Origin: an uncultured Lachnospiraceae bacterium
GTDB lineage: Bacteria; Bacillota; Clostridia; Lachnospirales; Lachnospiraceae
NCBI GenBank assembly: GCA_947176065.1
Contig: CAMWPB010000011.1
Location: forward strand, 16,273-80,272
Direction: 5' to 3'
DNA: 64,000 nt
How positions within the stretch are numbered: the first letter of the stretch is position 1; each line of letters starts with the position of its first letter. The notes under the pieces were generated by a model. That model did no database searches and was not told the origin of the DNA. It saw only the letters and a program-made list of their open reading frames with translations. Shown piece after piece: positions 8,729 through 17,257 of this stretch. A program made the position numbers and the translations under genes.

Positions 8729-8955
8729 AATCCTCTCTTTCCAGAGGTTGATATATTCCGAACACGCAACAGTTTTCTCCATATCGGCAATACAAAAACC
8801 CCTTCTTTCGTTTTTAGTTACTCTCGGAATCTCTGAGCGATACGCTCTTTATGATGCCCCTCGGGCAAAAGATAAAAAAGATGTTCCAAGTGATATCAGA
8901 ATAACACATCCGTGGAGGCTGTGCAAGCCCCTCAAAAGATTATAAGGTTACCTTC

Positions 8956-9711
8956 TTAACCCGGTTTCTGAACCAGATACAAAGGAATCGTATCTATAAT
9001 TACCATCCTGTTCCCATGATGTTGAAACGCCTCCCTGATACCCGCATAGAATCTGGTCTTATACGGCTCCTCCAGCGTAATATGCTCACAGTGCGTACCG
9101 ATCCATGCAATATAGGCATCGGCGTCAACCGTCCTCTCACTCTTCCACTCTTTGCAGGCCCAATTGGTAAATCCATAGTGCATCGCATTTTCATACTCCA
9201 TCCTGCACCGATAACCCTGCTTTACGCAAAAATGTTTCTCATAAACCCGGTCAATTTCCGCGCGCAGATTGGGATTCCGGCTTGTCTCATCACTGCACGT
9301 CATAAACATGGCAAGATATCCGCCGGGCTTTAACATCTGAAACGTCCTTGTAAAGGCGATCTCCTCAGGAATCCACTGTATGGTCGCCGCTGAGTAAACC
9401 AGATCGTATGCGTTCTCCTCAAATTCCCATGTTTCAAAATCCGCATTGATCACGCGGAAATTCGGATAAGAAGAAAATTTACGGTTCAAAAAGGCGGTGA
9501 AGTTTTCCCCCAGCTCAATAGCCGTATAGTCGCACCCCGTTTTCAGAACCGGCTCGGTGGCCTGTCCTGTCCCGGGGCCGATCTCCATCACCTTCTTATC
9601 CGGGCCGAGTTTGCAGACCGACGCCAGCTCCTGAAACACTTCTTCCCTGTATCTTGGTCTGTATTTATCAAATTCTTCAGGTATCTGGTCAAATGTCTTA
9701 CGAAAATCCAT
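8956..9711 (-). CDS. Class I SAM-dependent methyltransferase
   Basis: 251 residues. Motif I is VMEIGPGTGQATEPVL, then YTAIELGENFTAFL; AYDLVYSAATIQWIPEE corresponds to strand 4. It is a paralogue of the gene at 4356-5138, sharing motif order and the C-terminal ...TIPLYLVQKP/TIDLQLARKP ending. The substrate is unknown. Only three bases separate it from the end of the upstream membrane-anchored protein gene, so it shares that transcript. Confidence 0.87.
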   Translation of the reverse strand: MDFRKTFDQIPEEFDKYRPRYREEVFQELASVCKLGPDKKVMEIGPGTGQATEPVLKTGCDYTAIELGENFTAFLNRKFSSYPNFRVINADFETWEFEENAYDLVYSAATIQWIPEEIAFTRTFQMLKPGGYLAMFMTCSDETSRNPNLRAEIDRVYEKHFCVKQGYRCRMEYENAMHYGFTNWACKEWKSERTVDADAYIAWIGTHCEHITLEEPYKTRFYAGIREAFQHHGNRMVIIDTIPLYLVQKPG

Positions 9712-9714
9712 CGC

Positions 9715-10164
9715 TCAATCTTCCTCCTCCCAATACACCCGAAACCACTCCCGATACCCGGAATAAACCGTATACTGCGTCCCGCTCTGCAGATCAGTCA
9801 CCCGGTAATAGCAGTATTCCTCATCCGTGGAGTAACCTCCGTTCACGCCATACTCGATCTCACGAAAAAGAAGATATCTTCCGTCCGGCGAAAGCGTCGG
9901 TTCCTCATCCGCAGGAATGCTCTCCTGCTTTCCAATGGGACGCAGACCGAAAGCATATCTCTTATATACCTTGCCGCTTTGGCCGTCCCAAAACCTGATC
10001 CGATCCGCCCCTTCCACCCGCCGGTATTCCTGCGAAAAGTCCAGATGAAACACATACTTCATTCCATAGAAGGCCAGCCCATCCACAAACAGGACCAAAA
10101 TCAGCACAGCAAATCCAATTATGGCCGTGTAGAATATTTTTCCGCTCCGATGTCTCTTATACAC
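9715..10164 (-). CDS. Membrane-anchored protein of unknown function
   Basis: 149 residues. One membrane span (about residues 11-36, FYTAIIGFAVLILVLFVDGL) follows a positively charged N-terminus, so the rest should lie outside the cell. The outer part contains LSPDGRYLLFREIEY and YRVTDLQSGTQYTVY, which look like single blades of a WD40/TolB-like beta-propeller. At this length only one or two blades could form. The start overlaps the stop of the aldo/keto reductase gene by eight bases. No family recognised. Confidence 0.7.
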   Translation of the reverse strand: MYKRHRSGKIFYTAIIGFAVLILVLFVDGLAFYGMKYVFHLDFSQEYRRVEGADRIRFWDGQSGKVYKRYAFGLRPIGKQESIPADEEPTLSPDGRYLLFREIEYGVNGGYSTDEEYCYYRVTDLQSGTQYTVYSGYREWFRVYWEEED

Positions 10165-11182
10165 TGACCTTTCCTGCCAGCACGTTCCTATAATCCTCCA
10201 GATTCTTCGCTAAAAGCGCAGGCGTGTCCAGATCATAAGGGCAATGCCCCTTACACTTATTACAGTGCAGGCATTCTTCAATTTTCCCCATCTTCTCCTG
10301 CCATACATCCCCCAGATAATCCGCAGAGGGCGCACGGCGGATCATCAACGACATCCGTGCACACATATTGATCTCAATCCCCACCGGGCAGGGCATACAG
10401 TAGCCGCAGCCCCGGCAGAACTCGCCCAGCAGCTCTTTCCTGTCGTTCTCAATCAGCTCCTTAAGCTCCGCCGTCATGGCAGGCGGATTGTCTATGTAAG
10501 AGAGAAACTCGTCAAGCTCCGCCTCTCTCTGCACGCCCCAGATGGGCAGCACATTGTCATACTGCGAAAGATACGCGTAAGCCGCCGCAGAATTGGTAAT
10601 CAGGCCGCCGGAAAGCGCCTTCATGGCAATGAAGCCCATGTCCGCCGCTTTGCACTTTTCCACCAACTCTATATCCTTATCCGTCGCCAGATAGCAGAAA
10701 GGAAACTGCAGCGTCTCATAAAGACCACTGTCAATGGCCTCATGCGCCACCGCCAGCCGGTGGTTGGTAATACCTATGTGCCGGATTTTCCCCTGCTCTT
10801 TTGCCTTAAGGGCCGCGTCATAAAGGCCGCTCTCATCACCCGGCTTCGGGCAGAAGGCCGGATTGTGGAACTGATAAATATCGATGTAGTCTGTTTTCAG
10901 ATTTTCAAGGCTGGTCTCCAGATCCTTCCAGAAGCCCTCCGCATTCTGAGAACCTGTTTTGGTCGCGATAAAGACCTTCTCCCTTATTCCCTCAAAAGCA
11001 AGCCCAACCTTATGCTCACTGTCCGTATACCAGCGCGCCGTGTCAAAAAACGTCATGCCGTTCTCATACGCCTTCCGCAGAAGCTTCACCGCCTCCTCGT
11101 CAGAAATCCGCTGAATCGGCAGCGCGCCGAAAGCATTTTTATTCGTCTCAATCCCTGTTTTTCCAAGTTTCACTGTCTGCAT
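10157..11182 (-). CDS. Aldo/keto reductase with C-terminal 4Fe-4S domain
   Basis: 341 residues. The N-terminal barrel has the catalytic set Asp (TFFDTARWY), Tyr (same motif), Lys (FIATKTG) and His (IYQFHNP). The C-terminus adds two cysteine clusters, CRGCGYCMPCPVGIEI and CLHCNKCKGHCP, which should bind 4Fe-4S centres. NAD(P)H-dependent carbonyl reduction linked to ferredoxin-like electron transfer is the family expectation; the substrate is unknown. ATG at 11182 follows GGAGG by five bases; upstream codons in this frame (to 11332) lie within the neighbouring gene and are not used. Confidence 0.9.
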   Translation of the reverse strand: MQTVKLGKTGIETNKNAFGALPIQRISDEEAVKLLRKAYENGMTFFDTARWYTDSEHKVGLAFEGIREKVFIATKTGSQNAEGFWKDLETSLENLKTDYIDIYQFHNPAFCPKPGDESGLYDAALKAKEQGKIRHIGITNHRLAVAHEAIDSGLYETLQFPFCYLATDKDIELVEKCKAADMGFIAMKALSGGLITNSAAAYAYLSQYDNVLPIWGVQREAELDEFLSYIDNPPAMTAELKELIENDRKELLGEFCRGCGYCMPCPVGIEINMCARMSLMIRRAPSADYLGDVWQEKMGKIEECLHCNKCKGHCPYDLDTPALLAKNLEDYRNVLAGKVSV

Positions 11183-11234
11183 TTCAACCTCCGTTCTGAA
11201 CCGTGTTTTTACACACTGCGCTCCTCTCCTAATC

Positions 11235-11582
11235 CTACAAATCTCCGCCGGATCCGAATCCCGCGCCGTCATAACTGCCAAGCGTCCCTGACAGGCCGCA
11301 CCAGCTGCATGTAAAATGGGTATCATTCCCATTATGGCAGTTCAGCTTGCCGCAGTTACAGACCACGAAATCCATCGTCCTGCAAAAGGGACAGCCCGGG
11401 TACCCGTTATCGGGGAAAATCTGACCCACAATCTTTGTCTCATCGTAGTGTTCTCTTTTTGCAGACGCCTCCTTTACGGGAAACGCCCACGTATACTTCC
11501 ATCCGTTCTCCATTTTCTCAAAACGGACACCGTATATATTTTTTCCTTCTTTACATTTACACAGAGCAATTCGCGCTTCCAT
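11235..11582 (-). CDS. TerY-C type zinc-binding protein
   Basis: 115 residues. The second half carries CPFCRTMDFVVCNCGKLNC and FTCSWCGLSG, the cysteine pattern of the TerY-C metal-binding domain usually found at the end of TerY-like vWA proteins. Here it is a separate polypeptide at the downstream end of the phosphatase-vWA-LRR-kinase set. It should bind zinc and may be the module's metal sensor or adaptor; that role is inferred from the family. A glycine-rich tail (GSYDGAGFGSGGDL) ends the protein. Confidence 0.8.
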   Translation of the reverse strand: MEARIALCKCKEGKNIYGVRFEKMENGWKYTWAFPVKEASAKREHYDETKIVGQIFPDNGYPGCPFCRTMDFVVCNCGKLNCHNGNDTHFTCSWCGLSGTLGSYDGAGFGSGGDL

Positions 11583-11602
11583 CCCTACAGCCTCCGCTCC
11601 TT

Positions 11603-12430
11603 TCAGAATCCCCGGGTTTCATAGGCAAACAGTGCCGTGATATCGTCGCCGCACCCCATTTCGCTTGTCTCCTGAAGCCATGTTTTGAGTTGGTCCGACA
11701 CAGCCTTTACGCCGTGTTCTTTAAGCAGGACATAGTAGTCCCTGCACGTCTTTTTAAACTCTTCATCATTTTTATAACTGTTGGAAAGTCCGTCCGAGGA
11801 AAGCATGTACATGACGGGATACGATTCCTTTTCTTCCCGTTTTCGTATCAGAGTGATGGCTTTTCTCCATGATTCCGCCTTACTCAGCGAATGGGTTTCC
11901 GTACCGAGAATCTTATCCGGCTCGATGATGTTGTATACCCCGGCCTCCGACACTTTCACAATATCTCCATCGCCAAGCTGGAAAGCAAACAGAAATTCCT
12001 CCGTAATAACCAGACCGAGCAGCGTACTTCCATAAAGTTTATAAACCGCTTCCTTTTCCCTGTTCTTTCCTTCACCTGAAGGGATTTCCCGCTTGCATTT
12101 GGCATGGAGCCGCAAAATTCTGCGTTTCCACTCGGCGTCGATCTCCTGCGCAATCTTGGTATCGCCCTCCCGTTTCAAAAAGGTGAAGAGCATTTCCTGT
12201 TGTCCGGCATATGTCTCCAGATATTCTCCCATGATTTTGCAAAATACATTAACGGCCACAAAGGAACCCGTCTTGCTGTATGGACAGGCATCGCTCCCGT
12301 GTCCGTCCGCCACCGCCAGAATCACCGAACCTGAATCTTTCACCAGTTTTTTCAGGCTGTCCTGACACTCCCTGCCGCTCCGTATATGGGATGCACCCTG
12401 TACGGATGCGCCGAATACGCTTCGCATCAT
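11603..12430 (-). CDS. PP2C-type protein phosphatase of TerY-P module
   Basis: 275 residues. Metal-binding motifs are VADGHGSDAC (about 41-50), LGDGDIVKV, LSSDGLSNS and MGCGDDITALF, the spaced aspartates of the PPM/PP2C fold. It should remove phosphate from Ser/Thr targets, most simply those of the kinase encoded at 14408-15715. The start was set at ATG 12430, eight bases after AAAGGA; the alternative GTG at 12451 has no clear site. The vWA gene stops 15 bases before this start. Confidence 0.88.
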   Translation of the reverse strand: MMRSVFGASVQGASHIRSGRECQDSLKKLVKDSGSVILAVADGHGSDACPYSKTGSFVAVNVFCKIMGEYLETYAGQQEMLFTFLKREGDTKIAQEIDAEWKRRILRLHAKCKREIPSGEGKNREKEAVYKLYGSTLLGLVITEEFLFAFQLGDGDIVKVSEAGVYNIIEPDKILGTETHSLSKAESWRKAITLIRKREEKESYPVMYMLSSDGLSNSYKNDEEFKKTCRDYYVLLKEHGVKAVSDQLKTWLQETSEMGCGDDITALFAYETRGF

Positions 12431-12444
12431 ATGCAGCATCCTTT

Positions 12445-13158
12445 CTACCACACATCGCCATCCTGAATATCATCCAAATCGGGAATCCTGCCGCCCAGAT
12501 CAACAATGACAGGTGTGTCCCCATCCTGTCCTGCCGTATCCGCCGCGATGCTTGCCGGCGCCGATACCAGAGAAGCTGCGGTGGAAGCCCACTTGATCAT
12601 CTTCGTGAGGGCTGCCGCATTGTTGGCCTGCAGCACCAGTTCCTTATTTCCCGTAAACTCCTCCAAAACGGCATCGTCTGCATCCTGCCCGATGGAAATA
12701 GCGATCTTAACTGCTTTCTTTCCCCATGGCAGTTTCTTTAACTCCGCCAGCGCCTTTTTATAATCATCCGTGGGCTGTCCGTCGGACAAAAGCACAAGCA
12801 CGGGCGGAAGCGCCCTGTCTGACATGGGCGGAATCGTAAGCTGTGCCGTCAGAAGTTCGAAAGCCTTGCCTAAATCTGTCACCCCGGCAGCCTCCAGATC
12901 ATCCCACGCAAAATCCTCCACTTTGACAGGATTGCCCGTCACCCATGACGCCCCGGTGGAAAACTTTAAAGTACGGATCATCAGCTGCGCGTTCGGATTA
13001 TTTTCCGCCGCGGACACCATCTCCGGTATGGTGGACTGGATGGCATGATTCACCGTGCCGATCTTCTCCCCGTACATAGAACCGGAACAATCCACAATCC
13101 AAAAAAAATGAAGCGGCCTGCTCGCCAGTTCTCCTCCCGGTCTTTTCATTTCTCCCAT
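12445..13158 (-). CDS. TerY-like vWA domain protein
   Basis: 237 residues forming a single von Willebrand A domain. The MIDAS metal site is visible as DCSGS (residues 23-27), the threonine in GVTDLGKAF, and VLLSDGQPTDD. TerY proteins are cytoplasmic vWA proteins tied to tellurite and stress systems; with a kinase and a PP2C phosphatase they form the TerY-P triad described for Ter-dependent stress systems. The last 45 residues are Ala/Asp-rich and probably disordered. AAGGAGG precedes the start. Confidence 0.88.
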   Translation of the reverse strand: MGEMKRPGGELASRPLHFFWIVDCSGSMYGEKIGTVNHAIQSTIPEMVSAAENNPNAQLMIRTLKFSTGASWVTGNPVKVEDFAWDDLEAAGVTDLGKAFELLTAQLTIPPMSDRALPPVLVLLSDGQPTDDYKKALAELKKLPWGKKAVKIAISIGQDADDAVLEEFTGNKELVLQANNAAALTKMIKWASTAASLVSAPASIAADTAGQDGDTPVIVDLGGRIPDLDDIQDGDVW

Positions 13159-13223
13159 AATCGTTCCTCCTTCATAACGGTTCAGTACCTTCCTGACTGC
13201 GAACCGTTACTCCTTCCATATTT

Positions 13224-14411
13224 TTATGCTTTCATGCATCTGATCTGCCAGGTTCTGGCATACTGCATCGCATAAGACCCCATATTGCAGCGGATTGTAA
13301 AATCCTCATGCCGTTCGTCGGGTTCCCCGAATGTCTTCAAAAAACCGGTGCCCTTTCCGCCGCCGATTTCTGTCACGGAATCCGGTATATAAATACTTTC
13401 CAGTTTTTTACAGCCCGCAAAAGCGCCCTCCTCAATGCTTGTTACGCCTTCCGGGAGATCAACGGTCTGCAGGTCGCCACAGCCCTCAAAGGCGGATACT
13501 CTGACTGCTTCCAGTTCCCGCGGAAACACCACTTCCCGGAGGCTCTTGCACCAGCGGAATGTGTTTTCTCTTATTTCCCTCAGTTTGTCCGGCAGTACCG
13601 CCCGCTTAAGCTGCCCGCAACCGGCAAAGCTGTTTTCTCCGATATATTTCACACTGTCCGGCACCGTAACGGATTCCAGACCGCTGTATTCAAAAGCGCC
13701 CTCATATTTGATCTCGCTTCCCAAAATCTTGGGACAGCCTGTGGCGTCCGTGCTTCCGATGCCGCGAAGCGATCCCGGCAGCACCGCCTCCTTTAAACCT
13801 TTGCAGTTTAAAAACGCACCGTTGCCCAGAATCTCAATGCCCTCGGATATAATGATCTTCTCGATGCCGACACAGCCCTTAAAAGCGTAATTCCCGACCG
13901 CGATCACTTTTTTCCCCTCAATGATATTGGGAATCACCACTACCGGCTCATCAAAGTCAACATACTTAAGAATCCTAAGCCCCCTTGACGTCTCCTCAAA
14001 TTCATACAGACTGTCGCTCTCACAGGGCGTCCACTCCTTTTGGGCGGACGGCTTCTGCCTGTCCACACAAACCTGCGTCTCTTCCCTCTGATCGCCGTTT
14101 CCGTCCATTGACAGACCCAGTGCCTTTGCCCATGCCGTAACGGCAGCCTCGGCGCTTCTCGTTCTGATATCATACCCAAGCTCAATGGATTTCACAAACC
14201 GGTGCAGCGTCATTTGATCCATCTGCCCAAGGCCTCTCATTTCACTTACCAGGCCATCGTCAAATACAAGCATCAGCAGATTTCTTTTCCGCCTGTCCTG
14301 CGGAAAAAAGTCCATAAGAAGAGCCTGCAGTCTCTTTCTGTCAGAAAGCGCGTCTGGATAGTCCTGTATTATGCCCGCCAAAACTTTATCGTTATCCATT
14401 CCCGTTATCAT
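13224..14411 (-). CDS. BspA-like leucine-rich repeat protein
   Basis: 395 residues. The N-terminal 110 residues are helical and charged (DNDKVLAGIIQDYPDALSDR...), with no recognised domain. From about residue 140 there are at least six LRR_5 (BspA-type) repeats of the pattern IGxxAFxxCxxLxxVxLPxxLxxI. There is no signal peptide, so unlike surface BspA proteins it should be cytoplasmic and act as a docking surface. Its start overlaps the kinase stop (ATGA), giving tight coupling. A scaffold or substrate role for the kinase is inferred from this. Confidence 0.8.
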   Translation of the reverse strand: MITGMDNDKVLAGIIQDYPDALSDRKRLQALLMDFFPQDRRKRNLLMLVFDDGLVSEMRGLGQMDQMTLHRFVKSIELGYDIRTRSAEAAVTAWAKALGLSMDGNGDQREETQVCVDRQKPSAQKEWTPCESDSLYEFEETSRGLRILKYVDFDEPVVVIPNIIEGKKVIAVGNYAFKGCVGIEKIIISEGIEILGNGAFLNCKGLKEAVLPGSLRGIGSTDATGCPKILGSEIKYEGAFEYSGLESVTVPDSVKYIGENSFAGCGQLKRAVLPDKLREIRENTFRWCKSLREVVFPRELEAVRVSAFEGCGDLQTVDLPEGVTSIEEGAFAGCKKLESIYIPDSVTEIGGGKGTGFLKTFGEPDERHEDFTIRCNMGSYAMQYARTWQIRCMKA

Positions 14412-15715
14412 GCTCCTCCATGAAATTCTCCCGTCAGTTGGCCGAAGTCGATCTTTGTGTCCCTGACGATCGCCGCCGAGCGGCCCTGCGGCACGGGAAC
14501 CTGTGTGCCGTCCGCCTTGATGTACGTCCAGTTATCCCCGGACAGATTTCTGATGCCCCACAGTTTCGGATTATCCGGGTTCTGCACCACCTCTCCCACT
14601 ATGGTATCCATGTCGTAATTTCCCTCGATGTGGTGTCTGTACAATTTCGTATTTGACAGGAGGAGTATCTCGCTTTTGCCAATCACGATTTTAGGCGGGA
14701 CGGTCACCGCTTTCTGGCAGCCCCAGCAGGTGTGCGCGACGCCGTTTGTCTCCTTCGCCGCATCGTAAAACACCTCGCTCCCGCAGTTTTGACAGAGCAT
14801 AATGCCGGACATGAGGTTCGCGAAGGTCTCCATCCATTTGCCCTCCGTAATCCGGCGGTTTGGCTGCCTGAGTCCCACGGTAAAGGACATAGTAAAAAGA
14901 TCTCTAAGCTGCTGCGGATACAGATCCCAGAAAATAAGGGCATTGTCCTGATATCCCGCAAGGGGCCTGTTGTCGTTGTTGTCGGGATCAAAGATAAACA
15001 GCGGATCTGTCCCATACAGCATGTTCATGGCATGAATATCCATACATTTGATCCGCGCTTCTCTCCTGCCCTCTAAGGGATGGTTTAACATAAACATGTA
15101 AAAGAGCAGCACAGCCAGGGAAAAGAGATCCGTATTCCGGGACGGCTTCGCTTTTCCCGTCACAATTTCGGGCGCCATAAAGCGGGGCGTGCCGTACACA
15201 CCGGTTTTCGCCCCATTATAAGAAACGTTATCGTTATCGCAGATCAGAACATCACCCGTATCGGGATCAAAAAAGACATTGCCAAAAGAAATATCGCGGT
15301 AGCTGTAACCTTTTCCGTGCAGCGCGTTATATCCTCTGGTCAGATGATAGGCTGCCCTGCACAGACAGTAAAAAGAAGGCTCCGCCTTTCTCTTCATCAT
15401 GTCCACAATACTTCTGTAATTTTTCGGACGAAGCGGCATGATATAGCCAAACGATTCCCCGTATGTCTTAAAGATCATATCCTGCGGCCACAGGAACGAA
15501 TCGTCCGGTGGGCCGCTCTGGATCAGATTATCCAGAATTTCCTTCTGGTTTTGGGTAGCGGTATTCTTATAATACCACTTTAGGGCATATAGTTTATTCC
15601 CGGCCTCCACAGAGTATACTTCTCCCTGCCCGCCCGCTCCAAGCAGTTGTTTTACCGTATATTTATTGCCGCTCTCAGAAGTAAGGATCGTTCCCCCCTT
15701 CAACTGTCCTTCCAT
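14408..15715 (-). CDS. Protein kinase with zinc ribbon and FHA-like tail
   Basis: 435 residues. The kinase lobe has a glycine loop GAGGQGEVY (26-34), Lys46 (ALKWY), APE (182-184), but YRD (140-142) in place of HRD and DND (161-163) in place of DFG, with the catalytic and metal aspartates kept. A four-cysteine ribbon (C309, C312, C331, C334) follows, then about 90 residues resembling an FHA domain (IRNLSGDNW...DGTQVPVPQG...IDFG). It should phosphorylate Ser/Thr and dock phosphothreonine. ATG at 15715 follows GGAGG by five bases. First gene of the TerY-P operon. Confidence 0.85.
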   Translation of the reverse strand: MEGQLKGGTILTSESGNKYTVKQLLGAGGQGEVYSVEAGNKLYALKWYYKNTATQNQKEILDNLIQSGPPDDSFLWPQDMIFKTYGESFGYIMPLRPKNYRSIVDMMKRKAEPSFYCLCRAAYHLTRGYNALHGKGYSYRDISFGNVFFDPDTGDVLICDNDNVSYNGAKTGVYGTPRFMAPEIVTGKAKPSRNTDLFSLAVLLFYMFMLNHPLEGRREARIKCMDIHAMNMLYGTDPLFIFDPDNNDNRPLAGYQDNALIFWDLYPQQLRDLFTMSFTVGLRQPNRRITEGKWMETFANLMSGIMLCQNCGSEVFYDAAKETNGVAHTCWGCQKAVTVPPKIVIGKSEILLLSNTKLYRHHIEGNYDMDTIVGEVVQNPDNPKLWGIRNLSGDNWTYIKADGTQVPVPQGRSAAIVRDTKIDFGQLTGEFHGGA

Positions 15716-15753
15716 GGCTTCCTCCATGCCGGAGCGTATTTTGCGATGGCCGC

Positions 15754-15849
15754 GAGCCAAATCTCCAATTTGGCTCTGCGATTCCGAGTTTGTGGCTCCG
15801 ACGCAAACTCGCGATTGAAAAATCAGCACATCAGTGTGATTTTTCAATC
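15754..15849. repeat. Three tandem hairpins between rnfB and kinase gene
   Basis: Hairpins at 15754-15776 (GAGCCAAAT arms, 9 bp apart from one offset), 15786-15810 (GAGTTTG arms, 7 bp) and 15813-15849 (GATTGAAAAATCA arms, 13 bp perfect) stand side by side, joined by GCGATT-type linkers. They fill the gap between the Rnf operon end and the kinase start. The third may end rnf transcription, but no clean T-run follows. Confidence 0.65.
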
Positions 15850-15865
15850 TGTTCTCTCATCATTT

Positions 15866-16657
15866 TCAAATAATCACCTTCTTCGGGCACTTCTCCTTAC
15901 ACGTCCCGCACCCGGTACACTTCTCCTGATCGATAACCGCGTGGAAGTCCTCAATCACAATCGCGTCCGCAGGACAGTTCCTCTTGCAGAGCTGGCAGGC
16001 AATGCATCCCACATCACAGGCCTTCATCGTCACAGGCCCTTTCTCCTTCGAACTGCATGCCACCACATGTTTCGCATCATAAGGAATCAGCTCGATCAGG
16101 TGCTTCGGGCAGGCCGCCACACACTTGCCGCAGGCCTTGCAGGCTTCCTTATCCACCACGGCTACGCCGTTTACCACGTGAATCGCATCAAAAGGACACG
16201 CTTTCACACAATTTCCGAACCCGAGACAGCCGTCGTTGCAGGCTTTCGGCCCGCCGTTTGGCACAAAAGCAGCCATCGCGCAGTCCTGTACGCCCGTATA
16301 ATCATAGTCCACACGGGTGCGCTCCCTGTCGCCTCTGCACTTCACAAAGGCTGCCATGCGCACGCTCTCGCCGGCCTCCACACCCATGATCTGCGCCACC
16401 TGTGCACCAACCTTCTCGCCGCCCACAGGACAGGCGTTTGCAGGCGCTTCTCCCTTTACAATCGCCGCCGCCAGACCGGAGCACCCCGCATAACCGCAGC
16501 CGCCGCAGTTATTACCGGGAAGAACGCCCAGAATGGCCTCCTCCCGCTCATCCACATCTACCTTAAACTTGATACCGGCCACGCCCAGAAACAGGCCCAC
16601 AAAGAGGCCGACCGCTCCCACGATCCCCGTAGCCATCAAAATGCCCGCTATATCCAT
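15866..16657 (-). CDS. rnfB: Rnf complex subunit RnfB
   Basis: 263 residues: an N-terminal membrane anchor, the 4-Fe-S motif CGGCGYAGC, then ferredoxin-like clusters CLGFGNCVKACPF, CKACGKCVAACP, CIACQLCKRNCP and CTGCGTCKEKCP. RnfB accepts electrons from reduced ferredoxin and passes them into the membrane complex. Start at 16657 has GGAGG five bases upstream; four extra residues are possible from 16669. Last gene of rnfCDGEAB, 21 bases after rnfA. Confidence 0.97.
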   Translation of the reverse strand: MDIAGILMATGIVGAVGLFVGLFLGVAGIKFKVDVDEREEAILGVLPGNNCGGCGYAGCSGLAAAIVKGEAPANACPVGGEKVGAQVAQIMGVEAGESVRMAAFVKCRGDRERTRVDYDYTGVQDCAMAAFVPNGGPKACNDGCLGFGNCVKACPFDAIHVVNGVAVVDKEACKACGKCVAACPKHLIELIPYDAKHVVACSSKEKGPVTMKACDVGCIACQLCKRNCPADAIVIEDFHAVIDQEKCTGCGTCKEKCPKKVII

Positions 16658-16678
16658 ATTAACCTCCATACCTCTCTG

Positions 16679-17257
16679 TTAGAGTAATCCGGAAAATCCG
16701 CAGAACGCGATCGCCATCAGCCCGGCCGTCACCAGCACAATCGGCATTCCCTGAAAGGATTCCGGTATATCATTGTACTTGAGTTTCTCACGGATTCCCG
16801 CCAAAATAATAATGGAAATGGTGAATCCAACCGCTGTTGCAAACCCATTGACTACACCGGTCAGAATCCCGTAATTCTTCTGCACATTGGTCAGCGCCAC
16901 ACCCAGTACCGCGCAGTTGGTGGTGATCAGGGGCAGATACACACCCAGAGACTGATACAGCCCCGGGATGAACTTTTTCAAAAACATCTCCACAAACTGC
17001 ACCAATGCCGCAATCACCAGAATGAACACGATGGTCTGCAGATAGGCGATGTCAAAGGGAAGCAGGATAAACTGATAAATGGCTCCCGCAACCGCTGAGG
17101 CCAGTGTTATGACAAAGATAACCGCCACGCCCATACCTGTGGCCGTCTCGGTCTTCTTGGACACGCCAAGGAAGGGACACAGCCCCAAAAACTGGCTTAA
17201 CACCACATTATTTACAAGGGAGGACGCAATCAAAATCACCAATAATTCTTTAAGCAT
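16679..17257 (-). CDS. rnfA: Rnf complex subunit RnfA
   Basis: 192 residues, six membrane spans. SSLVNNVVLSQFLGLCPFLGVSKK and LITTNCAVLGVAL carry the paired membrane cysteines thought to bind an iron-sulfur centre with RnfE. The start ATG at 17257 lies inside the stop region of rnfE (8-base overlap) after GGGGGAG. RnfA and RnfE form the pseudo-symmetric core of the ion-translocating ferredoxin:NAD+ oxidoreductase. Confidence 0.97.
   Translation of the reverse strand: MLKELLVILIASSLVNNVVLSQFLGLCPFLGVSKKTETATGMGVAVIFVITLASAVAGAIYQFILLPFDIAYLQTIVFILVIAALVQFVEMFLKKFIPGLYQSLGVYLPLITTNCAVLGVALTNVQKNYGILTGVVNGFATAVGFTISIIILAGIREKLKYNDIPESFQGMPIVLVTAGLMAIAFCGFSGLL

Noticed and set aside
10244..11314. 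356-codon open frame on the plus strand
   Set aside because: It is antisense to the aldo/keto reductase, which has catalytic residues and Fe-S motifs. The plus frame gives a His/Arg/Leu-rich product without domains or a ribosome site.
13224..14411. LRR protein as a surface BspA-type adhesin
   Set aside because: It has no signal peptide or cell-wall anchor and is coupled to cytoplasmic kinase and phosphatase genes.
15647..16687. 346-codon open frame on the plus strand
   Set aside because: Antisense to rnfB and the kinase 5' end. The product is His/Arg-rich, with no motif, and the minus-strand genes are certain.
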